Assembly (NCBI RefSeq): GCF_033568475.1
Contig: NC_133123.1
Span: forward strand, 157,433,753-157,497,752
Origin: Henckelia pumila
Lineage: Eukaryota > Streptophyta > Magnoliopsida > Lamiales > Gesneriaceae
DNA: 64,000 nt
Direction of reading: 5' to 3'
Shown here: one piece after another, positions 10,220 to 22,234 of the stretch
How the letters are laid out: each line of letters opens with the position of its first letter
Numbering within the stretch: the first letter of the stretch is position 1
Position numbers and translations under genes: made by a program
The notes under the pieces: generated by a model
What the model was told of the DNA's origin: nothing
Seen by the model: only the letters and a program-made list of their open reading frames with translations
Database searches by the model: none

Positions 10220-12780
10220 ATGAAGTTTGTATTATGGTTTCCAAAGTTTTATTTTTATTTTTTAAAAATTTTAGGATAATGGAAGAGCATGTTTTGCAAG
10301 TTGAAAAATATTTGTTTTCATGATTTCGAGGATTTTAAAGGTTTATGTTTGAAAGTATAAATTTTGAGTCTTTTAATGCTAAGGTAAATGTTTAATTATT
10401 ATTATTTTTTATAATTTTAGAAATTATTATATAAAATAAGAAATAATACTATTTTCATTCATGTCGGTCGTGTGGTGAAATTTGGCGTATATTTGGAGGT
10501 AACGACCAAAATAGAAGAAATTAGGATTTTGTACGAGAAGTTATAATCCTAATGGGTTGTATAATTTTTATTGATATTATGGACACATGTTAATAATATT
10601 TTCGCGCTTTAGTAAAGTATTGATGTATTGACCAAATATTATGAATTTAAGTTAATCTGATTTTAAAATATTAATTTATTTCAAGTTTAGAAATTTTCTG
10701 AGGAAAAATTTTAATAGTTTGTAGTCACCCTTTAATAAGTAGTATTGACTTAAGCAAAGAAGTATCATTCAAGGATAGTTAGGGTTGGACACAGATCCTC
10801 TGCTGTTTTGATAATTTGAATATAAACTAAATGTAGTGCTAAATTTTAATTTTATTTGATATTTCATGCTGAAAATATTAAAAATTTTAATTCAAACATT
10901 AGCATGTTAATAATCTTATATTGTTAAAAAATTTATTCATTGACAAAAAACACTCGACCGTACTCATTGAATTCGAAGAAATGATTTGATGAAACCGTTC
11001 TGAGAAAATATTATTATTAATATAATAATTTTTAACTTTAAATGCATTGATTTAAATTAATATAATTAAACTATATATATTTTTTCATATTATATAAATA
11101 AATTTATATCTATTGTGGACGTGTTGTGAACAAAAAGCCACGCCAAAATCCAATACAAATTTGTTGAAACAAAAGGCCAATAAAAAAAATATAGAGGAAA
11201 AACGGTGTTGTTTGGTGCACAGCACAATGTGCTGTGATGACCAAAACAACAGAGGATCGGTATCCGTTAGGGTTTTGGAAAAAGAGTGGGCTGAAGTTTT
11301 GTTTCGCAGCGACATTGAATCTCATAGGGTCCTGCAATTTTAGAACCCACCTCCTAGACATTAAATAGATTTTATAATATTTGTTTTAAGAAATAATATG
11401 AATAAAGATAATTAAAAATTTTATATTTTCCTCTCAAAATGTTTTGGGTATTGTAAATAGTAATGTAGTGATGTTAGAGAACATTGAAGATGACCCAATT
11501 TCCTTACTGTGGGTTTTAGTACCGATGTTTTATTTTACTCGCTTATAAGTTAATCACAAAGATTATGGAATACTGTTGGGGCATGAAATTTTTTTCTCTG
11601 GAAAAAAAATACTGATAATTCGTAGTCACGATTGAATTATTTGAGAATTTCATAGAATATGAATTATGATTCAATTTGAGGTTATTGATCTTGATGGGAA
11701 AGTAGGATTTTGTATACAAACTATTTTTGGGTTTTTGTTGTCCTTTGAACTTCAAGGTGTTCCATGAGAATTAGAATGGTAAGTCGATCAAAAGTTGTAG
11801 TTCTGTTAGATAGCTTCGAAACTAACCTATAATCGCTTGATTTGAATTTAATACAAAAGATTAATGCCCATTTTTCTGTATCCTCTACAATTTGAATTTA
11901 GTGTAAGATGCATGTCGTAGTTATAAGGTAAAATTAAAGCTGGGATTAGTCATCTTAGGTGTCGATGTTGAAGTCTTATTTATATATACTAATTTATGAT
12001 TACAAGAACTGGGCATCGATGATTAACAATATTCTTGCTATCAGAACACTTTTATTATGTATTTGGACCAATGGGACATGCATTAAGGTTATATTGGTTG
12101 GTTAAAATATCTTGTTCGTGTAACTTCGAATGATGAGGTTATAAGATAGACAAGTTTTATGTCAAAGGAACAATGATCTATTCATAATCAGATACTGAAG
12201 GATGTGTATTACCGTTCACAATTTTCTAGATAATGAATGGGTTATAATCGGGTGGTAGTGGGTGATTAATTCTGGTATCTTTCCAAACTTTAAATTATAT
12301 TGGATCTGAAGATATTAATAGATAATTGAGACATAAGTTTATTATTATTATTATTATTGAATGATTGTTAATTTTGTTTAAGATTAGGAAAAAAAAAAGT
12401 TTTCAAAGGTACTTAGTATTAGAAAATATCAGATTTATCTTGAATTTGCTTCTTGAATTCTCTGAATTGATATCTCTTTGTAGAACTAAGGCATTAAATC
12501 ATTTTATATAGGGAAAATTTTTTGTAACATATAAATTAACTTAAGATTTTGACTTAAGATGGAGACTGTTTTGACGAATGGATCAAACAGGGCTATTGAA
12601 ACGAGGTTTGCAGCATGCATGCCACGTTCTCAAAGGGAAACAAATGGCCCAATAACTTATTGCTATTGCATTATATCAATTTTCACAGAGTATTATACAA
12701 ACATGAATCAAATATATGAGTAAATGAAGAAATTAAAATAATATAAAAAATAATTGAAGGCATTAAAAACTAAAAACATA
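10220..12780. other. Long AT-rich intergenic stretch, no supported gene
   Basis: Mostly low-complexity AT sequence. A slightly GC-richer patch at 11110-11345 is open in several frames on both strands. The proteins resemble nothing I know, the patch has no clear splice partners, and the flanks are AT-rich, so I do not call a gene. Confidence 0.5.
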
Positions 12781-12785
12781 AATAT

Positions 12786-12996
12786 TGAAACAAATGGAAG
12801 AAGAATGTAATGGAGAATAAATTCATTCTGCCTTTTTCATTAACAGACTATACAATCTTATATTGGTGGTAATACATCAATGTCCTACGATCTTGCCTAT
12901 GATCAAGCCTAAATATTTACAAATAAGGAAACAAATAATAGAAAATCAATTTAAGAATATTAGACAAGAATTACTTAATCTAGATTTCCTTTAACA
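12786..12996 (-). repeat. 3' LTR of the copia element
   Basis: Runs TGAAACAAATGG to CCTTTAACA as read on the plus strand. Directly to its right the minus strand reads CTTGAAGGGGAG, a purine-rich polypurine tract, which marks this as the 3' LTR. Confidence 0.92.
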
Positions 12997-15900
12997 CTCC
13001 CCTTCAAGTTGGCGTGTATGTTGTTAACACCCAACTTGCTAAGCAATACTTCGAACTGTGAAGAACTTAATGGCTTGGTGAAAAATCTGCAGGTTGATCT
13101 GTGGTTCGAACATGAGTTGTACGAATCATCCCTTCTTGAATCTTTTCGCGTATCAAATGACAATCTATTTCTATGTGCTTAGTTCGCTCATGAAAGACTG
13201 GATTTGAGGCTATATGCATAGCCGCCAGATTATCACAGAACAAATTCACTGGTTGTGTGTGGTTTACTTTCAGATCCTTTAAAACATTTTTCAACCATGT
13301 AATCTCACAACATGTGGTGGCCATAGAGCGATACTCTGCTTCTGCACTTGAACGGGATATGGTTGTTTGTTTCTTAGTTTTCCAAGAGACCAGCGCTTGA
13401 CCAAGTAAAATGCAGTAACCTGTAATCGATCTCCTCGTGTCCTTGCAACGAGCCCAATCAGCATCACAAAATGCTTGCAATTCGAGTGAACCATTGGATG
13501 GCAGCAAGATGCCTTGCCCAGGAGTTTGCATATATCTCAGCACTTTATGGGCTGCATCCAAATGCGGTTGTCGAGGTTTATCCATAAATTGACTTAGTAC
13601 GTGCACTGCATAAGTCAAGTCCGGTCTGGTTATAGTTAGGTAGATCAATCTTCCTACCAATCTTCTGTACGCTGCCGCATCATCCAAAAGTCTTCCATCG
13701 GATTGTGTAAGGGACATGTTCTTTTCTGCAGGAAACCGTGAAGGTTTGGCACCCAAGAAACCCGTGTCTTCCAAAATTTCCAAAGCATACTTTCTCTGTG
13801 ACAGATTAATTCCATGTCGTGATCTTGCAACCTCAATGCCAAGGAAATATTTAAGTTGTCCCAAATCCTTGAGTTTGAATTGTTTGGACAAGAAAATTTT
13901 GGTGTTCTCCATATCCTGTAAATCATTTCCAGCCAATATCACATCATCAACATATATAAGCAATGCCAAGAATTTACCTTGACGACTTCGGACGAATAAA
14001 GAATAATCCGATAGAGATTGGTGGAATCCTGCTGCCTTGAGTGCATTGGACAGCTTGATAAACCATTGTCTAGAGGCTTGTTTTAATCCATATATTGATT
14101 TGTGAAGTTTGCAAACACGGTTCTCCCCCTTTCGTTCGAAACCCGGAGGCAAAGACATGTAAACTTCTTCTTCAAGTTCACCATGGAGAAAGGCATTATT
14201 AACATCCAATTGATGTAAATGCCAACCACGGACAGATGCAACACTTAGTAGCACGCGAACGGTAGCCATTTTGGCCACTGGAGCAAACGTTTCCTTGTAA
14301 TCGACTCCTTCAACTTGACTATAACCTTTGGCCACCAAGCGAGCCTTATATCGCTCCACTGTCCCATCAGCCTTGAATTTGATTTTATATACCCATTTAC
14401 AGCCAATTGGTCGTTTATGAGATGGTAATGGAACCAAACTCCAAGTCTTATTTTCTTGTAAAGTTGTTATCTCATTGTGCATAGCTGCACGCCATTTGGG
14501 GCTTTGAAAAGCCTGTGAGAAGCTAGTGGGTTCTTTGAGGATCGTGAGTGCAGTAGTGTATGCTTTATGAGCAGAAGAAATGTTATCATAACACAAAAAT
14601 TGAGAGATAGGATGTGGAATACCTGAAGTTTTGGCCAGATGCGTGGATGATGGTGGTTCGGTCCTTGAAGGGAGAGTCATCTCAAGGTGAAAATCCTGCA
14701 AATAGTGAGGAGATTTGATAATACGAGTGCCACGTCGAGCTGGTAGGATGGGTTCAATGGGTGATTCAGGTGGTGTGCTGGTTTGGTTATGAGGTGGTGA
14801 TGATTGAAAATCTTCTGGATTTGAGGAATCAGGAATAGTGAAAACAGATTCATGCAAAGATGTCATGGTGTTTGTTTGTTCTGTTGGACTGTTAGGAGAA
14901 GGTGAGACATTTGAAGATGAATTTGGTTCAGAGAACGGATCCATGTTAATATATAGATCATGTGGGTTATTTTCGTGAGAACAAAACTTTGGTGCAGCGG
15001 AATCATTTTGTGATGCATCCATTTGGAAAGGAAAAGTAGTCTCAAAGAAAATGACATCTCTTGAAACTATTGTCCTATTTTGAGCAAGGTCAAACACTCG
15101 ATAACCTTTTTGTCCATAAGGATATCCAAGAAAAATGCATCGAGATGCTCGTGGATCAAACTTTGTACGATTTTGGGCATGAGTAGAAACAAAGCACAAA
15201 CAACCAAAGACACGTAAATGTGCATAACTTGGAATCTTTTCGAATAACATTTCATATGGGGTTTTCCCTTTGAGAAGTGGAGTGGGTGTTCGATTGATAA
15301 GGTACGCTGAAGTAAGAATGGAATCACCCAAAAATTTATTTGGAAGACCAGCTTGAATGAGCAAGGCACGTGCCATATTCAACAAATGTCTGTGTTTACG
15401 TTCTGCCACTCCATTTTGTTGTGGAGTATTGACACAACTAGTTTGATGAATTATGCCCTTTTGCGCATAAAAATTTTCAAGTTTGAATTCAGGACCATTA
15501 TCACTACGAACGACCTTTACTTTGGAATTGAATTGATTTTCTGCTAAGTTGATGAAATTGATCAGAAGACTTCGAGTATCAGATTTGTGCTTCATAAGAT
15601 AAACCCATGTGCATCTAGTGTAATCATCAACAATAGTAAGAAAGTATTTAGCACCTGAAACAGAAGCAACTTTATAACCACCCCAAATGTCGATATGGAT
15701 CAATTCAAAGCTAGATGTAGTAGTGATAGAACTCAAATGAAATGGAAGTCTAGTTTGCTTGGCTAAAGGGCAAATGAAACATCTGTCCACACGGATTTTA
15801 TTATTGAATTTCGGAAATGAGAATAGCTCAGAGGCTCTGGTTGAGGGATGTCCTAGGCGTTGGTGCCAAAGAGTCGATCTAGAGTCTTGAGCTTGGTTGC

Positions 15901-17420
15901 ATTTTCCACCCTTTTGAGCTTGTTCAAGATAGTAGAGACCCTCCCGTTCAATTCCCGTCCCAATCATCTTCCCCGATCGTAGGTCCTGAATGACACAAAA
16001 TTGATTTAGGAAAATGGTCATACAAGACGAATCAGAAGCCAATTTACTTATTGAAATTAGATTCAATCGAAAATATGGGACGCAAAGTAGTCAAGAATCA
16101 AATCAGGAGACAACACAACTTTTCCAATATGAGTTACTTGTGCCACTGACCCATTTGGCAATTCCACAGTACGATTATTAATGAGATTTGAGGATGTGAG
16201 AAAATCTGGATTACAAACCATATGATCTGTGCACCCACTATCCAAAATATATGTGCTTCTTTTGTCATTAGATACAAGTGAGAAAGCTTTACCTGAAAGT
16301 TCTTCATGGTTTGAACAACTACTGACATTATTGGAAGAAGAAGATTTACTTTTCAACAAATCGAGGATTTGCTTGCATTCTTCGGTTGTAAATGGGAAAT
16401 TCATATCCCTTCTTTGATTCATATTTGATATGACCTGATTTCCCTTGGAAATATTTGTATCGAACCTTCCTTCAGCCATTGTTTTCCTTTTTCGACAGTT
16501 TTCTGCCTTATGTCCATTCCAACCACAAGAATCACATATCAGGTGTGCACGACAATTTTTTGTGGTGTGATTTGTTCTCTTGCACTTAGAACATTTCATT
16601 TCACCTCCATATCCACGGCTCGAGTTTCTCACGGCAAATGCGGCGGCATCTGATTGAGTATTATTTTTCCCTGTTGTCGCTTCTGATTGTTTTTCATGAC
16701 GAAGAACCAATGAATATGCCTTGTTAACTGTGGGTAATGGATCTTGTATCAAAATATTGCTACGAACACCGACATACGAGTCATTAAGACCCATAAGGAA
16801 CTTCATGGTCTTTTGAGTCTCTATGAAGGTGTTCACTTCTTTGATCGATCCACAAGTGCATGGTGGGATGGTGCAAAGTGCATCACGTTCATCCCACAAA
16901 CCTTTCAATTTTGTGAAGTAGGATCCAACTGATATGTTGCCTTGCACACAATTGTGAATCTCATTTTTGATATTGAACAATTGTACCACATTGACGTGTG
17001 AGAATCGCTCTTGCAACTCAATCCACATCTGTCTAGCATCTTTGCAATTGATGACGCTACTAGCTATATCTTTGGACATCGATCCTAGCAGCCAAGTCTT
17101 GACCAGATTGTTGCATCGGTTCCATTGTTGGTGTTCTTCTGGATTCTTTTCACTCGGCTCCTTGATCGACCCATCTATAAAACCGATTTTGTTTTTGACT
17201 GTCAAGGCCATAGTCATGGATTGGCTCCATGTGCTATAGTTATCTTCGACTAAAGATTGCGGCACAAGAATGGCGCCGGGTTGATCTGAATGGTGGAGAT
17301 AAAGCTGGTGATTGGGGTTATCCCATTTTGCACTTTGAGTCGTGCCTTTTTGTTTTTCATCTCCCATGGTGGTAGGCTTTAGATATTTTTAGTGTATGCC
17401 CAGGTTAGGCTTTGATACCA

Positions 17421-17631
17421 TGAAACAAATGGAAGAAGAACGTAATGGAGAATAAATTCATTCTGCCTTTTTCATTAACAAACTATACAATCTTATATTG
17501 GTGATAATACATCAATGTCCTACGATCTTGCCTATGATTAAGCCTAAATATTTACAAATAAGGAAACAAATAATAGAAAATCAATTTAAGAATATTAGAC
17601 AAGAATTACTTAATCTAGATTTCCTTTAACA
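17421..17631 (-). repeat. 5' LTR of the copia element
   Basis: Matches the left LTR over 211 bp with about four differences. The adjoining 17404-17420 reads TGGTATCAAAGCCTAAC on the minus strand, an initiator-methionine-type primer binding site. Confidence 0.92.
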
Positions 17632-17831
17632 AATATAATAACGACATAAGACACAAAACAAAATAAAAATGAATAAAATAATGTAGCATGAAGCTTAAAC
17701 AAATATCTCATGAGGAGACAGAAGAGTCATGTTATAATTGCCTGCTTTCGTGATCTTTTGACCTGCACGTGTAGACTTGTATATGAGTTCTTTTTATCCA
17801 TCCATAATTCAAAGCAAATAAATGGTAAGGC

Positions 17832-18089
17832 TGTCCATAGGGCATAGGCGAGTTGGTAAGGCTTGAGGTAACGTGGGAAGAGATTTTCCAGCGTTGCGCG
17901 TTCAATCCTCGTGTGGAGCATATTCTCTGCTGAAATATTGTAGGAATATGCTTTGGGGGTTGACAATGTTGCTCCCTCCTTCAGGTCTTAGTCGCTCGTG
18001 CACATCTCTCGATTTAACATTCGAATGAGCCAATGAGTCTCTGACTCATGTGGAATGGGGCTCCCTTCGGGGTCAACCCTTTTTTAAAA
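17832..18089 (+). mobile_element. tRNA-derived SINE with 16-bp target duplication
   Basis: The 5' part holds an internal RNA polymerase III promoter: box A-like TAGGCGAGTTGGTAAGG and box B-like GCGTTCAATCC about 50 bp later. A tRNA-unrelated body follows and ends in a T-run and A-run. The element is flanked by a perfect 16-bp duplication, AAATAAATGGTAAGGC, at 17816-17831 and 18090-18105. Length (258 bp), promoter and long duplication all fit a plant SINE mobilised by a LINE. The intact duplication suggests a fairly recent insertion. Confidence 0.85.
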
Positions 18090-18105
18090 AAATAAATGGT
18101 AAGGC

Positions 18106-18956
18106 ATTCTAGAACATGGTTCATTGGTTTTTGGTGCTTGAGGTCTAATAGATATAGATATATATTATTTTTATTTTGGGAAAATTACATCTCAGATATG
18201 CCCAGAATAGAAGGCTCTTAAACATCATTTATACATTTTTCGTTTGCAAATAGTTGGGCACAATGTAGTTAATTGGGCGTTCGATGGGTACAAAATTGTG
18301 AAGAATTTTAATATGTTCAGATGAGAGACTCGTGTAATTTGGACATGGAGAGAGAAGTAGATTACACTGCATTTTAGTGTATTATTACAAGCATAGAATT
18401 GTCATTTTCCTGTTCATTTAAAGCACAAGAACACAAGATTTCACGTAATCGGAATTTAATAAATGGAAAAAGAAAAGAGGTATGAGGCATGCAAAATTGC
18501 CCATGACAAATGCGTGGCTGCGTTTGGTTGTCTATGTTGAAATTATTATATATTTTACACCAATAAGAAAAAAATGATGTGCTTTTGGAACAAGGTGATC
18601 CTCATTTCTTCCATAATGAAGATATTCATTTCTTACTCTTTCCATTTTCTTAGCCCTGTATATATTTGAACATGTAACCACATACCCACGTCTCTAAGCA
18701 AACAAGAAATCAAATACCATTTGTCATTTTTCATCGGATTGACTGTATATAATGTACGACCTTAGTAGGCTTAGACTAGATTGATTAATTATTTAAAATG
18801 AACTATCCTCGAGCCAACCACAATGGTCCCAAAACAAAATGGTTGTCGAATTAAACTTGGGATCGGATATGCTTCCAAGTTCAACTTCACTTGCTATGGT
18901 GACAGCAGATAAAAACATGGGGTAACTAAAATGGTTTTTTTTCCCCTTCAATTTCT
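18106..18956. other. Intergenic, no gene seen
   Basis: AT-rich single-copy-looking sequence. I see no reading frame with family resemblance and no RNA gene. Confidence 0.5.
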
Positions 18957-19115
18957 TTATTTCTTTTTCCCCATGTTAGCATACACCTCAACATCTTTCG
19001 GAGAGACCTTAACAAAGAGACCAAGGTTCGCCGCCAGGAGCCAAGGACGCCTAGGCTGGTAGACTAGCACCTTTTCAGTGCGGTCGGCCGGCATGTAGGC
19101 TGATTTTTTAGAATA
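18957..19115 (-). CDS. Unrecognised terminal exon, 52 residues (hypothetical)
   Basis: The minus strand shows a good acceptor (GGTCTCTTTCAG) at 19116, then an open frame beginning YSKKSAYMPADRTEKVLVYQ, rich in basic residues, continuing through PRRPWLLAANLGLFVKV and ending MGKKK before a stop at 18957. It is GC-richer than its flanks (VEVYANMG region included), which suggests real coding sequence, but I do not recognise the family and cannot place upstream exons. It lies downstream of the short Pumilio-like gene on the same strand. It could be that gene's lost 3' part, an unrelated gene's last exon, or a captured fragment. Confidence 0.3.
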   Translation of the reverse strand, partial: YSKKSAYMPADRTEKVLVYQPRRPWLLAANLGLFVKVSPKDVEVYANMGKKK

Positions 19116-19875
19116 CTGAAAGAGACCTATATGAGAGCTGTCAAAACAATCATTGAAAGAATTGCAGGTCAAAACATCACGAAAGCGGGCAATTATAAAA
19201 AGACACTTGTATATCATGAAAGAATAGTAAACCGATTGACGATATGTGTCCACATACAAGGCCAAGATAACTGAGAAATTCCCATTTGAAAATCAACCAA
19301 AATAGCATTTGCACCAGCAGCCGACATGCAATCAAGAGTATCCCGCTAAGTACTCAAAATTTATAGACTGCCAAAACATCTGCTAATCAATCGTACACTG
19401 CACTATTGTTTTCACCCACAACTTAGCAAACAACCCGTATTCTTCATAAATGTAGATACATAGTACATGATTTCGTGTCTTTTGGCGTAAAAGTTTCATT
19501 AGCTTACCACCTCTAAACTCTGGAAGAAAAAATTGAGTGACTTAGAGAGGAAATATATATTGAGATAGGTTGGAACAAAGACAGAAGTCAAACATAAACA
19601 AAGTTATTCATTCAATCTTGAAAACCACACCCTAAAACACAAAAATATATGACGTATCTTGAAAGCCCCTTTCAGTACGCTGTCCACTAAATAAATTAGC
19701 ATATGCCGTATCTCCAATCCTATTACATGCAGCAGTACACGACTCCTGAAAACGGAAAAAGAAAAAAGAAATGTCAGGTTTGGGAATTTATGTGAGATAT
19801 GAACTGTGTCTATGGTATTATGTGCACGTACCCGAATTGATGATTACATAGTTCATTTCCACTAAACAGTGTTGT

Positions 19876-20550
19876 TCAGATAATAGTCCTCGGGCCATGA
19901 TTTTCTACTGATACTGAAATGAGGCCTTGCAGAAGGCGGGAACCGATTTCGTTGAAGGCGATTTCCAGAAAATGATTAGTTATGGCATAGTGTATTGGCT
20001 GCGAATTTAAAAAAAAAAAAAAAAAAAAAACCGACTACTGTCATCATAGATATGGTAGATTAAATGCAATTGAGAAACACAAAGTTACCGTGGATTCTTT
20101 TGCAGGGAAGATATCGAACCAATCTCGTCCCTTGCGAGCGGAACGGTTAAGTAACTGAGGACAGAAATCACATGAGATATTTGCTCGGGTGTCCTCAGGC
20201 ATTCGAGAAAATTCCGCAATGACTGAGATCTGCAAAGAAACACAAAAATTTGAGGAAGTTGTCGAGTTTACAAAATTCTAAAGATACGTACGTACCCTTG
20301 AGAGTGGAGACAGAGAGACATTAGTAAACGGACATCGGCAGTGATAGAAGAAACCAACTCGTTCATCAGTTGAGGGATCCATCATCAACGCGCAGAGGTG
20401 ATCTTTCAGCTCTGAAAAGATCATTTGCATGTCTTCCGATTTCCCTTCTTGGAGCTTCTGATGCAACAACTGGCAACCGTCTGGATCACTTGCTATCGAC
20501 AATACCTTTCCCTTCAAATCTTCGAAAAGTTTTTGGCCGGCGGAATCCAT
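19876..20550 (-). CDS. Short Pumilio-like (PUF) protein, 172 residues in three exons
   Basis: PUF proteins bind specific 3'-UTR RNA motifs through eight 36-residue repeats and control mRNA decay or translation. Here exons 20550-20296, 20229-20089 and 19998-19876 join in phase with GT-AG borders and end in a stop. Residues 13-75 hold PUF-like repeats (LKGKVLSIASDPDGCQLLHQ, then MIFSELKDHLCALMMDP). The last exon (HYAITNHFLEIAFNEIGSRL) aligns with exon 3 of the larger neighbour at 22-23.6 kb, and the middle exon shares its WFDIFPAKEST-like end with that gene's exon 2. It is thus a tandem paralogue, cut to about three or four repeats against the usual eight. Some repeat positions (STDERVGFF) are badly eroded. 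A further exon-like stretch near 19745-19640 may be leftover sequence. It may be a pseudogene despite the open frame. Confidence 0.55.
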
Positions 20551-20646
20551 GCGTCGGAAACTTAATTGGGAGAAGAAAAGGGCTTCGATTATATTAATTA
20601 ATTTGGAGATCAGAATAAAAGGAAAAGGGTTTTGATTTTGTACCAA

Positions 20647-22230
20647 TACCTTTAACCCTGCTGTATAAAAAAACCAAATCAGTTTTTTTAATTTATAAGG
20701 TTGTTTAAATAGTCATTTAAATAATTAAAACAACATTTTTTTAAATCAAATATTTAAAAAATCAATATTTTAAAAAATATCTATGAAATTCAAACGACCA
20801 AACTTCAATCTTAGTCTTTGTCCTCTCACACACACAAAATATTTATTTTAGCTCCATGTTATATTATTTAATTTATTTTTATTGTTTTTTTCTTATCAAA
20901 TGTCCTTATTAATTAGTATATTCATATATTCTTAGTTTTTAGTGTCCTAAAATTTTTATTATTATTATTTCAGTTTCTTCGTTACTGATATTTAGCTATA
21001 ACAACCAAATCCACCATAAAAATGGTGAAAATCACATGGACAGAATAACTTTTCTTATCATTAATAAATCCATTTTCAATCACTCTTTTCAATTTCAAGC
21101 AGCAGTGAGGAAGAATAAAATCTATTTATGATTTCTCTCTATTTATAACTTTCTTCAAATTAATCATTGAATGTCTGTCAAGATTTTAAGAAAAAAAGTC
21201 CACCAAAACTGTCTATGTTGAAAGACACAAAAGAAATATTAGAATAAATAGACGACCCTTAAAGTGATTATTTTGAAAAGGGTCACAACAATAAAAAAGA
21301 GGAGCAACAACTATATTGAAAAATAAAAAATTTCAAACCCAAAATTCCATACCTATATAATGAAATTCATGGTTGTGTAATACCATGTGAAAATGGATAT
21401 AATGTAATAGCAATAAGTTTTTTGGCCTTTTTTTTTTCAAACCCAAAATTCGATGCGTTATCCATGGTTGTGTAATACCATGTGAAAAAATGGATACAAT
21501 GTAATAGCAATAAGTTTTTTGGCCATTGTTTGCTCAACTTTTTTGGTTCATTGCGGTTTAACTATATTTTGAGGAAAACCCGAGATTATAAATAAAGATG
21601 ATTGATTATTATGATGTGAAAATACTAATCTGAAAAGGAATTTAAGACTAGTGAGAATATTTACTTTATTATTATGAATATTAATCACCAAATAATCTTA
21701 GTAAGATGGATACCTCAAAGGAAGATAATTGAGTATTAAGATGGATACTAACAACTCAACATTCAGAAATTTGGGATTGATAAGAACATTTTGGATCGAA
21801 TCCTAATATCTTGATACAATTTGAATGAATCGAGAACTTTCAATTAGTAAATTGAGTATAAAATGCTAGAAAATCAACCACTCCATTCATAAATTTGGCA
21901 CTATTTTGAGAATTCTGTTTTGCGGCCGTCATATGTATTTGCATATAATTTGAGTAAAATCGAGCACTTTCAACGAGCAGTAAACATTATATGTGTAATT
22001 AAGTTATATATATTTTAAATATATTTAGAATTATTCTAAATTGGAGACAATTCGAACCAGAAGAAAATTCCGGAGTTGACATGGTGGAATCGGCGCCATA
22101 ACAATATCAGAGAAACATGCACAAAAACAAAGGTCATATGCGTATGGGAGAGGAGACAGTAACAGTAGTGCTGCTTTCGGGGCATAAAGATGAAGTCATG
22201 ATATTTCTCGATAATCTAGACACGTATGAT
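20647..22230. other. Intergenic between the two Pumilio-like genes
   Basis: Very AT-rich. The only structure I see is a direct repeat at 21333-21527. No gene called. Confidence 0.5.
21333..21527. repeat. Imperfect tandem duplication, unit about 95-105 bp
   Basis: Two copies of a segment starting CAAACCCAAAATTC and ending ATAGCAATAAGTTTTTTGGCC. They share ATGGTTGTGTAATACCATG and differ by a small deletion and several substitutions. Confidence 0.75.
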
Positions 22231-22234
22231 TCTT

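Larger units (their letters stand above)
12786..17631 (-). mobile_element. Ty1/copia element, nearly whole, with two LTRs and 5-bp target duplication
   Basis: LTRs of 211 bp (12786-12996 and 17421-17631) are flanked by AATAT at 12781-12785 and 17632-17636. Gag occupies about 17.37-16.3 kb, with the gag domain, zinc-knuckle region (CSKCKRTNHTTKNC) and aspartic protease. It is followed by GAG-pre-integrase, integrase (HQRLGHPS, then NTPQQNGVAERKHRHLL), reverse transcriptase (NNAFLHGELEEEVYM, YVDDVILAG) and RNase H (SRSSAEAEYRSMA) down to about 13.07 kb. That is the copia domain order. The LTRs differ at about 4 of 211 sites, pointing to insertion roughly 0.7-1.4 million years ago under commonly used plant rates. 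The coding region carries about one break. Short LTRs fit an Ale-like lineage, but I am not sure of that. Confidence 0.93.

Noticed and set aside
11110-11361. Small protein gene
   Set aside because: Open in several frames on both strands, no family resemblance, no start or splice context, and AT-rich flanks.
17840-17910. tRNA gene
   Set aside because: The A and B boxes are present, but the sequence does not fold into a full cloverleaf and it continues into a SINE body flanked by a 16-bp duplication.
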